Translations under genes and position numbers: made by a program
Notes under the pieces: model-generated
Told to the model about the DNA's origin: nothing
The model's input: only the letters and a program-made list of their open reading frames with translations
Databases searched by the model: none
Shown here: one piece after another, positions 1 through 9,720 of the stretch
Position numbering within the stretch: the first letter of the stretch is position 1
Layout: every line of letters begins with the position of its first letter
Source of the DNA: Rhabdornis inornatus
Taxonomy: Eukaryota > Chordata > Aves > Passeriformes > Rhabdornithidae
Assembly: GCA_013397075.1 (NCBI GenBank)
Contig: VWZS01010874.1
Coordinates: 991,522-1,055,521 of the forward strand
Length of the DNA: 64,000 nucleotides
Direction of reading: 5' to 3'

Positions 1-637
1 TTTTTCCCCTCCTGCTTCTTCTCGTTGCCAAAACCCCAAAGCGGCAGCGGCAGCGGTGCAGGGTGGGCTGGAGGTGTCCCCACGTTCACAGTGGCAGGCA
101 GCCAGGTCGGGGTAGCGCTGCCTCAGCCCAGAAAGGTTGGTTTGTTTGTTTTTTGCAAGCATGAGAAACTTGTTATTAAAAAATAATAAGAAGCGTTTCT
201 ATTTTGAGGGGACACGGGGTGTGTATGGTGGCTACCAGCAAGTCCTAACCCGGAGCCCAAGGGGAACAAAGACTAGCCCTGCACTCCAGGCACAAAGCCT
301 GGCCTGGAGGATCTCTCTCTCTCCCCAGCTTCCCAGAGGGGCCGTGGGTGATGCCGCAGGGCCGTACTGTGGGTGCAATATATTCAAAGTAATTTTTAAA
401 TGGGCTGAGGGGATTAATTACAGAGACCTGGGCCCCCATCGCCCCCTCCTTCGTTCTCTGTTGTGGGTTTTTTCCTTCCTTGGGTGCAGTGGCCAGGTGC
501 AGTGCCCGACTCGTGTCTCGGTCCTGAAGGCGCTGGGGACGGCTCTTTCCCTTGGAAAAATTAGAAAGTATAAAGAGGGAGGAAAAAGCAGAGGAGGGTT
601 GCGTGGGTATGAAGCTGATTGCGTCTTTTTTTGCCAG
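1..637 (+). other. VAX1: VAX1 intron 1, 3' part
   Basis: This is non-coding sequence leading to a good acceptor: a T-rich tract at 625-632 and AG at 636-637 just before exon 2. The 5' end of the intron and exon 1 lie outside the window. At about 361-430 there is an AT-rich patch with GGATTAATTAC, overlapping TAAT and GGATTA homeodomain cores, which stands out from the GC-rich surroundings and may be a regulatory element. Open frames through this region on both strands resemble no protein I know. Confidence 0.75.
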
Positions 638-825
638 ATGCCAAAGGTTCAATCCGAGAGATTATTCTGCCTAAGGGGCTTGATCTGGACCGTCCCAAGC
701 GGACCCGCACCTCCTTCACGGCCGAGCAGCTCTACCGCCTGGAGATGGAGTTTCAGCGCTGCCAGTACGTCGTGGGGCGGGAGCGCACCGAGCTCGCCCG
801 CCAGCTCAATCTCTCCGAGACTCAG
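638..825 (+). CDS. VAX1: VAX1 exon 2: ventral anterior homeobox 1, homeodomain helices 1-2
   Basis: VAX1 is a nuclear homeodomain transcription factor that specifies ventral forebrain, optic stalk and optic nerve/chiasm. The exon is 188 nt, bounded by AG at 636-637 and GTAGCG from 826. It enters in the middle of an Asp codon (G|AT) and leaves in phase 0. The product reads (D)AKGSIREIILPKGLDLD, the VAX-specific linker, followed by homeodomain positions 1-44 (694-825), with F8 and RRxQYVVGRERTELA-type helices 1-2. The splice at homeodomain position 44/45 is a familiar location for this class. VAX2 shares much of the homeodomain, but the linker here matches VAX1, and the SHTN1 neighbour supports VAX1. 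There are no breaks in this exon. Confidence 0.97.
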
Positions 826-2363
826 GTAGCGCCTCAAGGACGGGGAGTCGCCACTGCCTTGCCCTGTCATGCCCTGCCCTGCCCTGCTCCGCGGGACCCC
901 CTTCCCGGCCCGGGCATCTCTTGCTGGCCCCAAGGACGCGGCCCTGCGCCACAGCGCAGCCCCCGCGGGGGCGAGGGGCGAGGCAGCCCCGAGGTGCCCA
1001 CGCGTGTCCGGGCAGGGGGGGAAGCTTCCCGGCGGTGGGATGGAGCCGAGAGGCTCGTGGCTGAGGGGTCCTGGCGAGGAGCCCCTAACTGTGTGTGTCC
1101 CTGATGCGTGTGTCCTCAGCTGCGTGTGCCTAGCGAAGGGCAGCTGCTGGCCAAGGGGGTCCCTCGTGTCCCCGCACGCAGCCCCAGTGGGCTCTCCCCG
1201 TGGGAGAGGCAGCCCGGACCGAGGGCATCGGAGGGAGCTTGGCCACGAAGCCAAACTCCTGCCGGGCCGGGAGCAGCTCGCCCAGGCTGCGGGGATCCGC
1301 TCCGGCCCCGCCAGGTTCGGTCCGGGTGCCCGGCTGAGCGGAGCCGGCCATCCCCGGGCGCGGAGATTTCGCTGCTGCGGCCGGGGAGAAGCGAGGGGAG
1401 GCCGAGCCGCCCCCAGCCCGCAGCAAGCGGGATACAGGCGCTCAAACCCGCAGGAGGAGATGGGCACCTTCCCCTGGGGCTGCCGGGTTAGAGACCTTCG
1501 GCCTGAGCTTTCCTGGGTATGAGAGATCCGGGGATGGGGCTGAAGTTTGGGCCGTATTTTGAGTCCTTGTATGTCCGAGGCGGAGAATCGCCCCTGCACC
1601 CTCCAGGGCAAAAAGGCCGGGGACCGACAGGCAGCCTAAAACTGTGTGAGAGCAGAAGTCCAAACTTCTTAAAGCCGGTTTCGTATTTCCACAAAACATC
1701 ATATAACAGTAAATTCCCCTGACACGTTAATTAGCTTTTTTATTTCCTTGCCGGATAGGAATGACAAGTTCAACAACTCGTAGGTTACCGAACTTGCCAT
1801 GAGTGGGTTTTGTTGTGTTTTGGTTTGGTTTGGGGGGTTTTTGGTGTTTTTTGAGTGACTTCCAGTATTCCTTTTTAAAGTTTAATATTGTTTTAAATTA
1901 TTTGAGGGTAGAGAGAGAGTGTCCAGTTTGGAATACAGGGAAAGAAGCTCATTGCTGCTGTTACCCCCAGGAAGGGCAGCCGCAGCGGGCAGCGGCTGCT
2001 GGGAGCCGCGGTGTGCCCGGGGTTCCGGCTGAGCCGGCTTAGAATAAAGCGGTGCGGAAAGGGCTGGCTCCGTCTCCCAGAGAATTCCCGGCCTGTAGTA
2101 AACTAGGACGAAGAGAGAGGTCTGGTTAAAGATGCAGAACGAAAGGCCCCGGCGTAACCCCGAACCCGGGAACAGACAGAGGGTGTGGGGGGTTGTGTTC
2201 TGTGACTGTCGCTTTGTGCGTTTTGGAAGCGCTCCCCGCTCCCCAATGTGTGCGGGCCCTCCCCCGCATCCTCCCCCCGGAGCCGCGCCGGGGTCCGGGG
2301 AAACCTGCCGGGGGGATCCGCTCCTCCCGCCCCGCTGACCCTGCCTCTCTCCCCGGACTGCAG
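826..2363 (+). other. VAX1: VAX1 intron 2
   Basis: This 1538-bp intron lies between donor GTAGCG (826) and acceptor CTGCAG (ending 2363). It is GC-rich at both ends with an AT-rich middle (about 1660-1960). The middle holds TTAATTAG near 1727-1734, a homeodomain-type site, and the G/T low-complexity run at 1801-1860. Several long open frames on both strands here are explained by GC-rich composition (few stop codons) and match nothing I know. Confidence 0.85.
1801..1860 (+). repeat. G/T-rich low-complexity run
   Basis: The run consists of TTTTG, TTTGG and GGGG words with almost no A or C. It is similar in composition, on the opposite strand, to the A/C-rich block at about 20552-20664. It is a low-complexity tract within VAX1 intron 2, with no sign of coding or mobile-element structure. 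Confidence 0.8.
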
Positions 2364-2831
2364 GTCAAGGTCTGGTTCCAGAACCGGCGCACCAAGCAGA
2401 AGAAGGACCAGGGCAAGGACTCGGAGCTGCGGTCGGTGGTGTCCGAGACCGCCGCCACGTGCAGCGTCCTGCGGCTGCTGGAGCAAGGCCGGCTGCTCTC
2501 CCCGCCGGGGCTGCCCGGCCTCCTGCCGCCCTGTGCCACGGGCGGGCTGGGCTCGGCTCTGCGCGGGCCCGGCCTGGCGGCGGCGGGCAGCGGCAGCGCG
2601 GCGGCGGCTCCGGGCGGCGGCGGCGGCNGCGGCGGAGAGACCGGGACCGGGGCTGGGGCTGGGACCGGGGCTCGGCGAGGGGCTGCGGGCTCCTCCCGGT
2701 GCGCTCCCCCTGCCCCGCGGTCCGTCTGTCCGTGCGGGAGGGGCGATCGCGCTCTTGGTTCTTTTGGGAAGGGACGCGGAGGGTCAGCGGTCGGGGTGAG
2801 GGTCGGCCGGGCTCCCTTCGATCGGCTCTAG
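2364..2831 (+). CDS. VAX1: VAX1 exon 3: homeodomain helix 3 and C-terminal region, end not intact
   Basis: The exon follows a CAG acceptor (2361-2363) in phase 0. Positions 2364-2411 encode the rest of the homeodomain, recognition helix VKVWFQNRRTKQKK with Q50 and N51. Next comes KDQGKDSELRSVVSETAATC, then SVLRLLEQGRLLSPPGLPG and LLPPCATGG, all closely VAX1-like, and then a Gly/Ala-rich stretch up to the single n at 2628. Past that base the frame stays open to TAG at 2829-2831, but the translation does not resemble VAX1. The conserved C-terminal block known from mammals (the LFSLPVPSLLG region through to the SAFEPYSR tail) is not found in any frame nearby. The exon would encode 155 residues, against roughly 190 expected from human. 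The reliable part is 2364-2627; the rest is probably an assembly junction, though a divergent end or further exon cannot be excluded. Confidence 0.85.
   Translation, partial: VKVWFQNRRTKQKKDQGKDSELRSVVSETAATCSVLRLLEQGRLLSPPGLPGLLPPCATGGLGSALRGPGLAAAGSGSAAAAPGGGGGXGGETGTGAGAGTGARRGAAGSSRCAPPAPRSVCPCGRGDRALGSFGKGRGGSAVGVRVGRAPFDRL
2628..2628. other. Single undetermined base inside a GC-rich repeat tract
   Basis: A lone n sits in a (GGC)n tract in VAX1 exon 3. It marks the point where the VAX1 protein similarity stops, so it may stand for a collapsed or unsized gap and not one ambiguous base. Confidence 0.6.
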
Positions 2832-4220
2832 CCAACGCCGAGGAGGGAGCGAGGTTTCAGAGAGAGGAGGATGGAGCTGCCAGGTGATGCCCGTTTTGGG
2901 GTGTATTTTTTTGTGTCTCCCAGACTCAGTGATTTCTAAGCACAAAGGTTTTGGGGTCCCACCCGTGGCCCCCGTTTGCCCCCACACTCGCTGCACTACA
3001 GCCCTCGGTTACCGACCGAGCCCTTAGCACCAGTCAGGAAATTCTCCAGCAACTTTTCTTTTTCACGGTAAATCTTGAATGTGGGAAGGGCCGAAACGGA
3101 CTGAACGTACAGTCACGAATAGGGGAGACAGAAACCAGTGGATGCAGAAATTTTGAATAAAATTGTCTCTTCCTTGGAGATAACACAACGTCCCCCACTT
3201 TTTCTTTCCTTTTTTTCCTTTTTTTTTTTTTAATTTGAATTCCCACGGGCTAGTCCCGCGGAGCTTATCTGCAAAAACAAGTGTGCAGATAAATCATGGA
3301 ACTCTCAAATCTATTTGTATTTAGATCTGTTGCGATCATAATTTTAATTTTTATTGCTCTATTTGATTTTTCCAAATAATTTCAGTGTTCATCTAAACAC
3401 AAAAAAACCCTGTAGCCTTCCTTCCTCCTAAAATAACCCTCTCGTATATCGCTCACACTTCATTTAAAACGAACATAAAATATAAAAAGCATATCTTTCA
3501 TTGTTATTTTTGTACTTTAAAACACATCTCTGTAACAAACTTTTTTTTTTTTCATAATTCTTACTGCTATTTTCTCCACAAACATATGTATTTCACCTTC
3601 TAGTATTCTGGATCGAATATTTTCTGTTCAATTTCGGTACTTGAATTTGCCACAAAAGGGATGCTGTACTTAGGTAGTTGTTTGGGGGAAAAATTATTTA
3701 CTTCGGTTTTAAGTTTCTTTTCTTTCTTTGAACTTTAACACATGGCGTTTACAAACTGTATAAATACGTGCCACCGAACTGTAACCAAAAAAGAAAAAAA
3801 AAATTACAAAAAGTGGAATGGTTGCTGTAGAATATAGAATTAACTATAGACCAGAACTGGACAGAAGGAGCTGGATGGAAAGAAAATAGTAATTTTATTG
3901 TAAATTATTTACGTCTGAAGTTTCTAGGCAACTAGTCGAAAAAATAATGAATGAATCGAGCGCTGAGCCCTTGCTACTAACTTTTGTTCTGAATGTTTTG
4001 GATATTTGGATGTTTTGTATTTATGTGGTGAGAGTGAAATATATTATATCTATATGATGACGGAATTAGGTGTATTTTCGTCTTATATTTGTAGCACCCA
4101 AATTGCCTTCATTTATACATGCACTGAAAAAAAAAAAGGCAACAAACCGAATCTCTACATAACCTTCCTGATTTTTTCTTTTTTTTCTTTTTTAAATTAA
4201 ATTGAATGCTTCATTTTGAG
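2832..4220 (+). other. VAX1: Probable VAX1 3' untranslated region
   Basis: From about 2880 the sequence changes from GC-rich to strongly AT-rich and stays so until about 4205, then turns abruptly GC-rich again. There is no coding potential. AATAAA occurs at 3156-3161, and ATTAAA at 4196-4201 is followed within about 30 bases by a G/T-rich stretch. The later site coincides with the composition change and is my preferred transcript end. Because the end of the coding region is uncertain, so is the start of the UTR. Confidence 0.5.
4196..4201 (+). terminator. VAX1: Possible distal VAX1 polyadenylation signal (ATTAAA)
   Basis: This is the common variant signal ATTAAA with a G/T-rich region just downstream (4214-4250), at the border where AT-rich sequence ends. 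An alternative proximal signal is AATAAA at 3156-3161. Transcript 3' ends would decide. Confidence 0.35.
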
Positions 4221-7200
4221 TGGGGGAACTGTGAGCTCTGGTTCTTAGAGGGTCATTTCCCTCCTGGGACAGTTTGGGGCATTCCCAGCCTCGTGCTCGG
4301 CTCCGATCCAGCCCTTGTGGCACTCCCTGGGCCCGCGGGTCCCATCCCATCCCTGCCCTGTCCGTGTCCGTGTCCGTGGTGGTGCCCGTGCCCCGGGGGT
4401 GCCCAGCCTGCCAGCTGCCACCCCGGGCTCTGCCACCCCATGAAGGGAAGGCACAGCTCACCCCCAAAACCTCTCCTGCCAGTGGTGGGCAGGCGCTTGT
4501 GAAGGCACATCCCTGTGTGTGTGACAACACACAGACACACAGGCACATCTAAATACACCTGCACAGCTTGTGTGCACTAATACAGATATTAATAGGTGTT
4601 TTCTGAACTGCTCTTGCTTTCATTCTGATTGGCAGCCCAGCCCTGAGGGTTTTTACTGGGCAGAACCCCTGGTTTCCAGGAACCCCCCCAGTGCCTTGGC
4701 TCACCAGGCCAATCCACCTGGGCATCGTGGCACCTGCTCTCCCCATGCCTTTGCCCTGCCCATGGGTCCCTGGTGTGGCCACCACTGTGGCCCAGCCAGG
4801 GCAGGTGCACTGCTCCAGATCAGGAGGGAAGGATGTGGTGGAGATGCTGATTTGTTTGGGTTTTTTTATGAAGTATGTAGAAATGATCCGGGAAAGGGCA
4901 ACCAGGGTGAGGAGGGGATCACAGGTGACACTTGAAGAGGTGACATTGAAACTGCTGGTCAAGACTGGAAAACTTCAAGGGGAGGGGAGGGAAAAGCACT
5001 GTTTAAAAGAAAAGAGCTGAAGGTTACAAAAGAGATCTGCCAGGGAGATCTGGAGGGGAGGGTAGTTTTCAATTTCTGCCTTGCCTGGACTGCTCAGCAT
5101 CACCCACAGCCCCAAAGAGGGGAGCCCTGGCCTGAGCTGCCTTTGCCAAGGAGGAAATTATCCCCACTCAAACCCTCCCTGGGCTCCCCTGCCGAACGTG
5201 GGGCGGAGCCGTGTGATGAATTTGCCCTGTCTTGCAGGACCTTCCTGCAGTTGAGATGGGGCCATTTCAATGCCCAAATTTGCTGCTGCATTGTGAGCCA
5301 CGGGAACAGCAGCACAAATGTGTTCTGACAGAACTCTCTCAGGTGCCTCATCTAAAAAGAGGATTTCCCTGCTACTCTATTTAACCAGAGATTGCAGGAG
5401 CATTCCTGTCCCCTCTCTCAGGTGCCATGAGGCTATTTTTCCCTCACTGGCCTGATCTGCAGTCTCAGGAGCTGTGGTCAGTGTAAGCTCTTTGCTCCTC
5501 TTGTGAGGCAGTTTAAGTCAGCTAAATTGCTGACACAATAGGAAAAGTCCTTATTTTACAGCTTTGCAGCCCTCAGTATACATGTGAAGAGCTGGACATT
5601 TTTATTCTTATTACTATTACTATTAATTATTTCTGAATATTTAAAAGAAATAAAAAGGGATGTGCCTTGAAGCGTGAAGGAGTTTTATCTAAGCATTCAG
5701 GTAAAATAAATACTTCAGAAAATTTTCCTTTTTTTTTTTTTCTTGTCTCCTTCAAATTCCACCTGTCCCACACCTGTACCACAGGCTGCTTCTGGGCTGG
5801 AGTCAGAGCAAAAGCCAGAGGCTCTCCAGTTCCGTGCAGGGCTATCACAGTCCTGCTTCAGTCTCTGCTTGTGACTCAGGCCAAAACCTTGGAGCCCCAC
5901 AGGGAGGGAGGCAATTTGTTGTTTCCTTTGAAATTTTCAGCATTTCAAAAGCATGGGGTTCCTAAGAGCCAAAACACTCTTCCTTCTACAAAACAGACTA
6001 AAATACGTTCATCTGCGTTTCTGTAAAAAAAAGAGGAAACACCACATGTGTCATTGCATAGGACAAGTTAAAAGTCATTCAGACACAATCTACATATACA
6101 GTCAGTCTGAACTGTAAAAACTGTAAAAGCTGGTTTGCTTTTTGTTTGGCTGGTTTGGTGGGTTTTTTGGGTTTGTTTGTTTTTTGTTTTTTTTTTTCCA
6201 ACTACACCAAAGCTGTTCTGAAGCTGTGTGCTGCCCAGAGACACTGCTTGCTTGTTTGCACTGAAATGCTGAGTTTCATCCCACTGGAGCAATGGACACA
6301 AGCCACCTTCCTGAAGCTATTTGCTGCTGAAAGGTTTTGCTGCATTTCATGCTGCATTTTTATTTGTGGCCATCACTGGGCATTAGACCTCAAACAGAGA
6401 AATATTTGGCTTATGCAGAGGGAGCATGTGTGATTGTGAGGGGCAGGAATATTTAGTAGGAAAGCAAATAAACCAAGTATAAATCTATATCTGGCATGAA
6501 TTTTTAAAAGAAATCACAAAAGGATTTCTGTGGCAGGCAGGCTTCCCCAAATTTACCCTTAGCACCAGCTACACATTAGGCTTAGAGTGAGCAAGAATTT
6601 CAAAAGATGGAGTGCAGCTTGGATTGTTTAAATTTGTTCATCTGAACTGAAAGAATATTTTCACAGGTACTTGGACAATGTCTCTCTTCCTGTGGCTCTC
6701 AGGAAGGCAAAATTCCCAGGATCAGCTCCAGAGCACCCAGGGAAAACACAAAATAATGTTAGCCAGGTACACATAGGGAAAAGAGGAAGCAGTCTATTTA
6801 GAGGATTTTTTCAAAAGCATTTGCCCACCCACTTAACATAGATCCTGCTTTATTTGCTGCTCCTCCATATCCCTCATGCCAGGGATTAGTGCAGCCTCTG
6901 ACCACTTTGTCTCCATTTGCAATCCTGTCATCAGCCCAAGATACATGACCTTGTGACATGTAAAAAAGCACACGAGGTCTCTGATTAACTTCAGAGTATT
7001 TAATTTCTTTTGAGGAAAGAAAAGCACTTCCAAAGAATAACTCTTGAACAGAATCAAGTCACAGCCACCAGCAAGTGTTTAACAAAATTACCAGGGAAGC
7101 TAAAATGAAATCAATCGATGTGATGCTGTCTATGGAACAGTCACAATATAAACTGTGACCCTGGACCAGAGCTGTGGCCAAAGTGCTGGCTGGCAGGGGC

Positions 7201-7227
7201 TGACAGGAAACATTTGTCACTCAGGTG

Positions 7228-7257
7228 TAAGAACTCTCTAACTAAGAACTCTCTAAC
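7228..7257. repeat. Perfect 15-bp tandem duplication
   Basis: The unit TAAGAACTCTCTAAC occurs twice head to tail without a mismatch (7228-7242 and 7243-7257). It is a recent local duplication or replication slip in intergenic DNA. Confidence 0.9.
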
Positions 7258-9679
7258 AAGCACTTTACTCCCCATCTAATAATTGCTGAGCAACTTAAGC
7301 ACAGTATTTATTATCTTTCTATATGTAGATGTTAGTGTTCATGCTATTCTTCATGTCTGTGTGACTGATTCTAATTAGTATATTGTCTTAAACTTTTCTA
7401 GTAGAGTGAGTTTTCCACAGTCAATCACACACAGAACAATAATGTTTGTATATCAAAACATATTTGTATATGTTTTCTAATTTTGTTAACATGAATAGTC
7501 CCAAGTTGTGTCATTAGAAGAAGCAGAACAGATGTTCCCACCTTCTGCAACCACGTCCTTTTTAATTCTTTTTCCATGTTACCCTTTCTTTGTCTCCTTT
7601 CTACATGAACAATCAAAATAATTTTAACTTATTTTCATACACAGTTCTTGCAAACCGTATATAATATAACTGTTTGCCAAGAGGTGCTGTGTTTTTTTTT
7701 TCTTATTCTCGCTGTGGAAAAAAAAAAGTATAAAATCCAGAGCTTTTTTTTTTTTTTTCAGCTATCTGCAACCCATTCTTCTGTTTGATTTCCCTGCTGT
7801 GAGCAAGAATGAAAACATCACACCAGTGTAAGGATTTTCCCAGAACACAAACCTTTACTTGGCACTTGGTGTCATTGCCAATGCAAGAAAACTGGATCAC
7901 AGGCCTCATCTGATGAGATGCCACAACTTGGGCAAATAAATTGGTTTTTTATGTTTCAGCTGAAGCAGAAAACCAAGGAACCAGATGTAGCAGAGGGCAA
8001 ATAAAACAGTTCAATCCACACAAGGGAGGTCCACAAAGTTTGTCACAGAACCAGGCACATCTGCCTGGTAGAAGCCTCTTCTTACAGCTCTCACAAATGA
8101 CTGGTTTGGCTGCTTAAAGAAACACCATCAAAGGTATGGGCAAAAGCAGGGTTTAATATGAGTGTGTGGAAATGCAACTTGACAGGGTTTGATGGCAAGA
8201 CTCACTCTACTATTTGCTACACAGGTTAAAGCATAAAAAGGAAGATCAAATTAGAAGCAATTTGAAATGATTTCTATGGAACCTGGGAATGCAAAAGCAG
8301 GAAAAGGAGAGGTGTAAAGGATATGGATGCAAGGCTAAGGGTGCAAAAGGGTTTAGCAGCACTTAATCATTGAATTTTTTAACATTTACAAAGTGATTCA
8401 GTAGGGCTTACTGCAATTACAACAACGATTTAACCATAGATTTGAGATAGTAACATTCATACCATAATCAATTCACAGGCACACAGCTGAAATTATGTGT
8501 ACACCTATTTCTATGGGTGTAAAGGTACCTATCAAAAATTCCTCTCAGGTTCAGTGAAATACTCACACCAAATCCCCTTGCATTTTCTGACAGGCCAGGG
8601 TTTCACTTTGAGGAATGCAGAGATGTGTGTGGGGGGGGGGAATCAGCCTCAGCCTTTTTGTCAGAGATAATTCTTTGAGTATCACGAGCTTGGCCTGGGA
8701 GCTCTGAGAGGTGCCCCAGTCAGAGGGAGATGCTGGTGCAGCTGCTGCAGTCCAGGAGAACTCCAAGGGTCTCACTTAGGACCACCATTTACAGGGTCAC
8801 AAGATGACTGACTTTGGCCATCAGTAAGTTCCCCTCCTGACCATAACCCAAGTCAATAACTACTGGGCTTTTTTTGTGGCTTCTCAGAGTGCTGTAACAA
8901 TGGTACCCTTTCATCCAGGCTACAATTCACAATGGTATCCCTTCACTCAGGCCACAGTTCAGGTAAGTGGTTGTTTGGGAAGCTGATGTTTCTGATACTT
9001 TCCACCTCTACCATGCAAGAGCTCCTGGTACAACCCGGGAGTGTCTTATGGCTGGACTGGTGTGGTCAAGGGACACTTCACCACTCAGCTGGTTCTGTAA
9101 AGGTTCATCAGGAGCTTCTGAGATCACAGAGCAGGCCCAAGGATGAGGAGGATGGCAGATGCACCACCACAACAACCCAGAAGCACGTCCCCAAAGATGT
9201 GTGAAAAACAGTCTGTGAGATGGATGGAAAACCAAAGGGAAACTGGTTTTCCAATTTTGTCCCAAAAATAAAAAAAGAGAAATGCTTATACAAATTTAAA
9301 TTTTTCCTTTACATATTAGAAGATTTTGTATTAGTCTAGCTGCACAGGGATCAATCCAGCAAAAAATTTGCAAGGGAAACCTGGTGAAGTTCTTGTTCTT
9401 TTAAATCCCCTTCCACAATTTTTTTTTCTTATTTTAGTGGACAAAAAGTAGAAAGAAACTCATCCTGGTAAGCAATAAGTTGGCAAGTCATGAGCTGTGG
9501 CTCCAGGGATTCAGATTGGATATTGGAAAGAAAGCCAACCGGGACACAAAAGAAAAAAAAGGTTACTGAGGTCACACCTGGCTACAAAAATGCTGTTAGA
9601 GAGAGAAGCAAGTGAAGGACAACCTGGAGTGTGTACAGAAGCATGGAAGGATGTCCTCGTGGTTTAATTAAAAACCCAT

Positions 9680-9720
9680 GAAAATTAAGAAGAAAAGTTA
9701 AGAAGAAAATTAAGAAGACA
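9680..9720. repeat. A-rich tandem repeat, three copies of a TTAAGAAGA-type unit
   Basis: TTAAGAAGA recurs at about 12-13 bp spacing, starting near 9685, 9699 and 9710, separated by A-rich spacers. It is a short imperfect minisatellite in intergenic sequence. Confidence 0.8.

Larger units (their letters stand above)
1..2830. other. VAX1: CpG-rich island over VAX1 exons 2 and 3
   Basis: GC content and CpG density are very high over about 640-1500 and 1960-2830, with a more AT-rich patch at 1660-1930. This pattern is usual for developmental homeobox genes, whose gene bodies sit in broad CpG islands, often Polycomb-regulated in non-expressing tissues (family knowledge, not visible here). The island fades after about 2850, where the sequence turns AT-rich. 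Exact borders would need a CpG observed/expected calculation. Confidence 0.75.

Noticed and set aside
869..1522. Plus-strand 217-codon frame in VAX1 intron 2
   Set aside because: Low-stop GC-rich intron sequence; no similarity and it ignores the clear donor at 826.
649..1611. Long minus-strand open frame (320 codons) antisense to VAX1 exon 2
   Set aside because: It lies in GC-rich DNA where stop codons are rare, overlaps the true exon on the other strand, and its Pro/Arg/Gly-rich translation resembles no protein.
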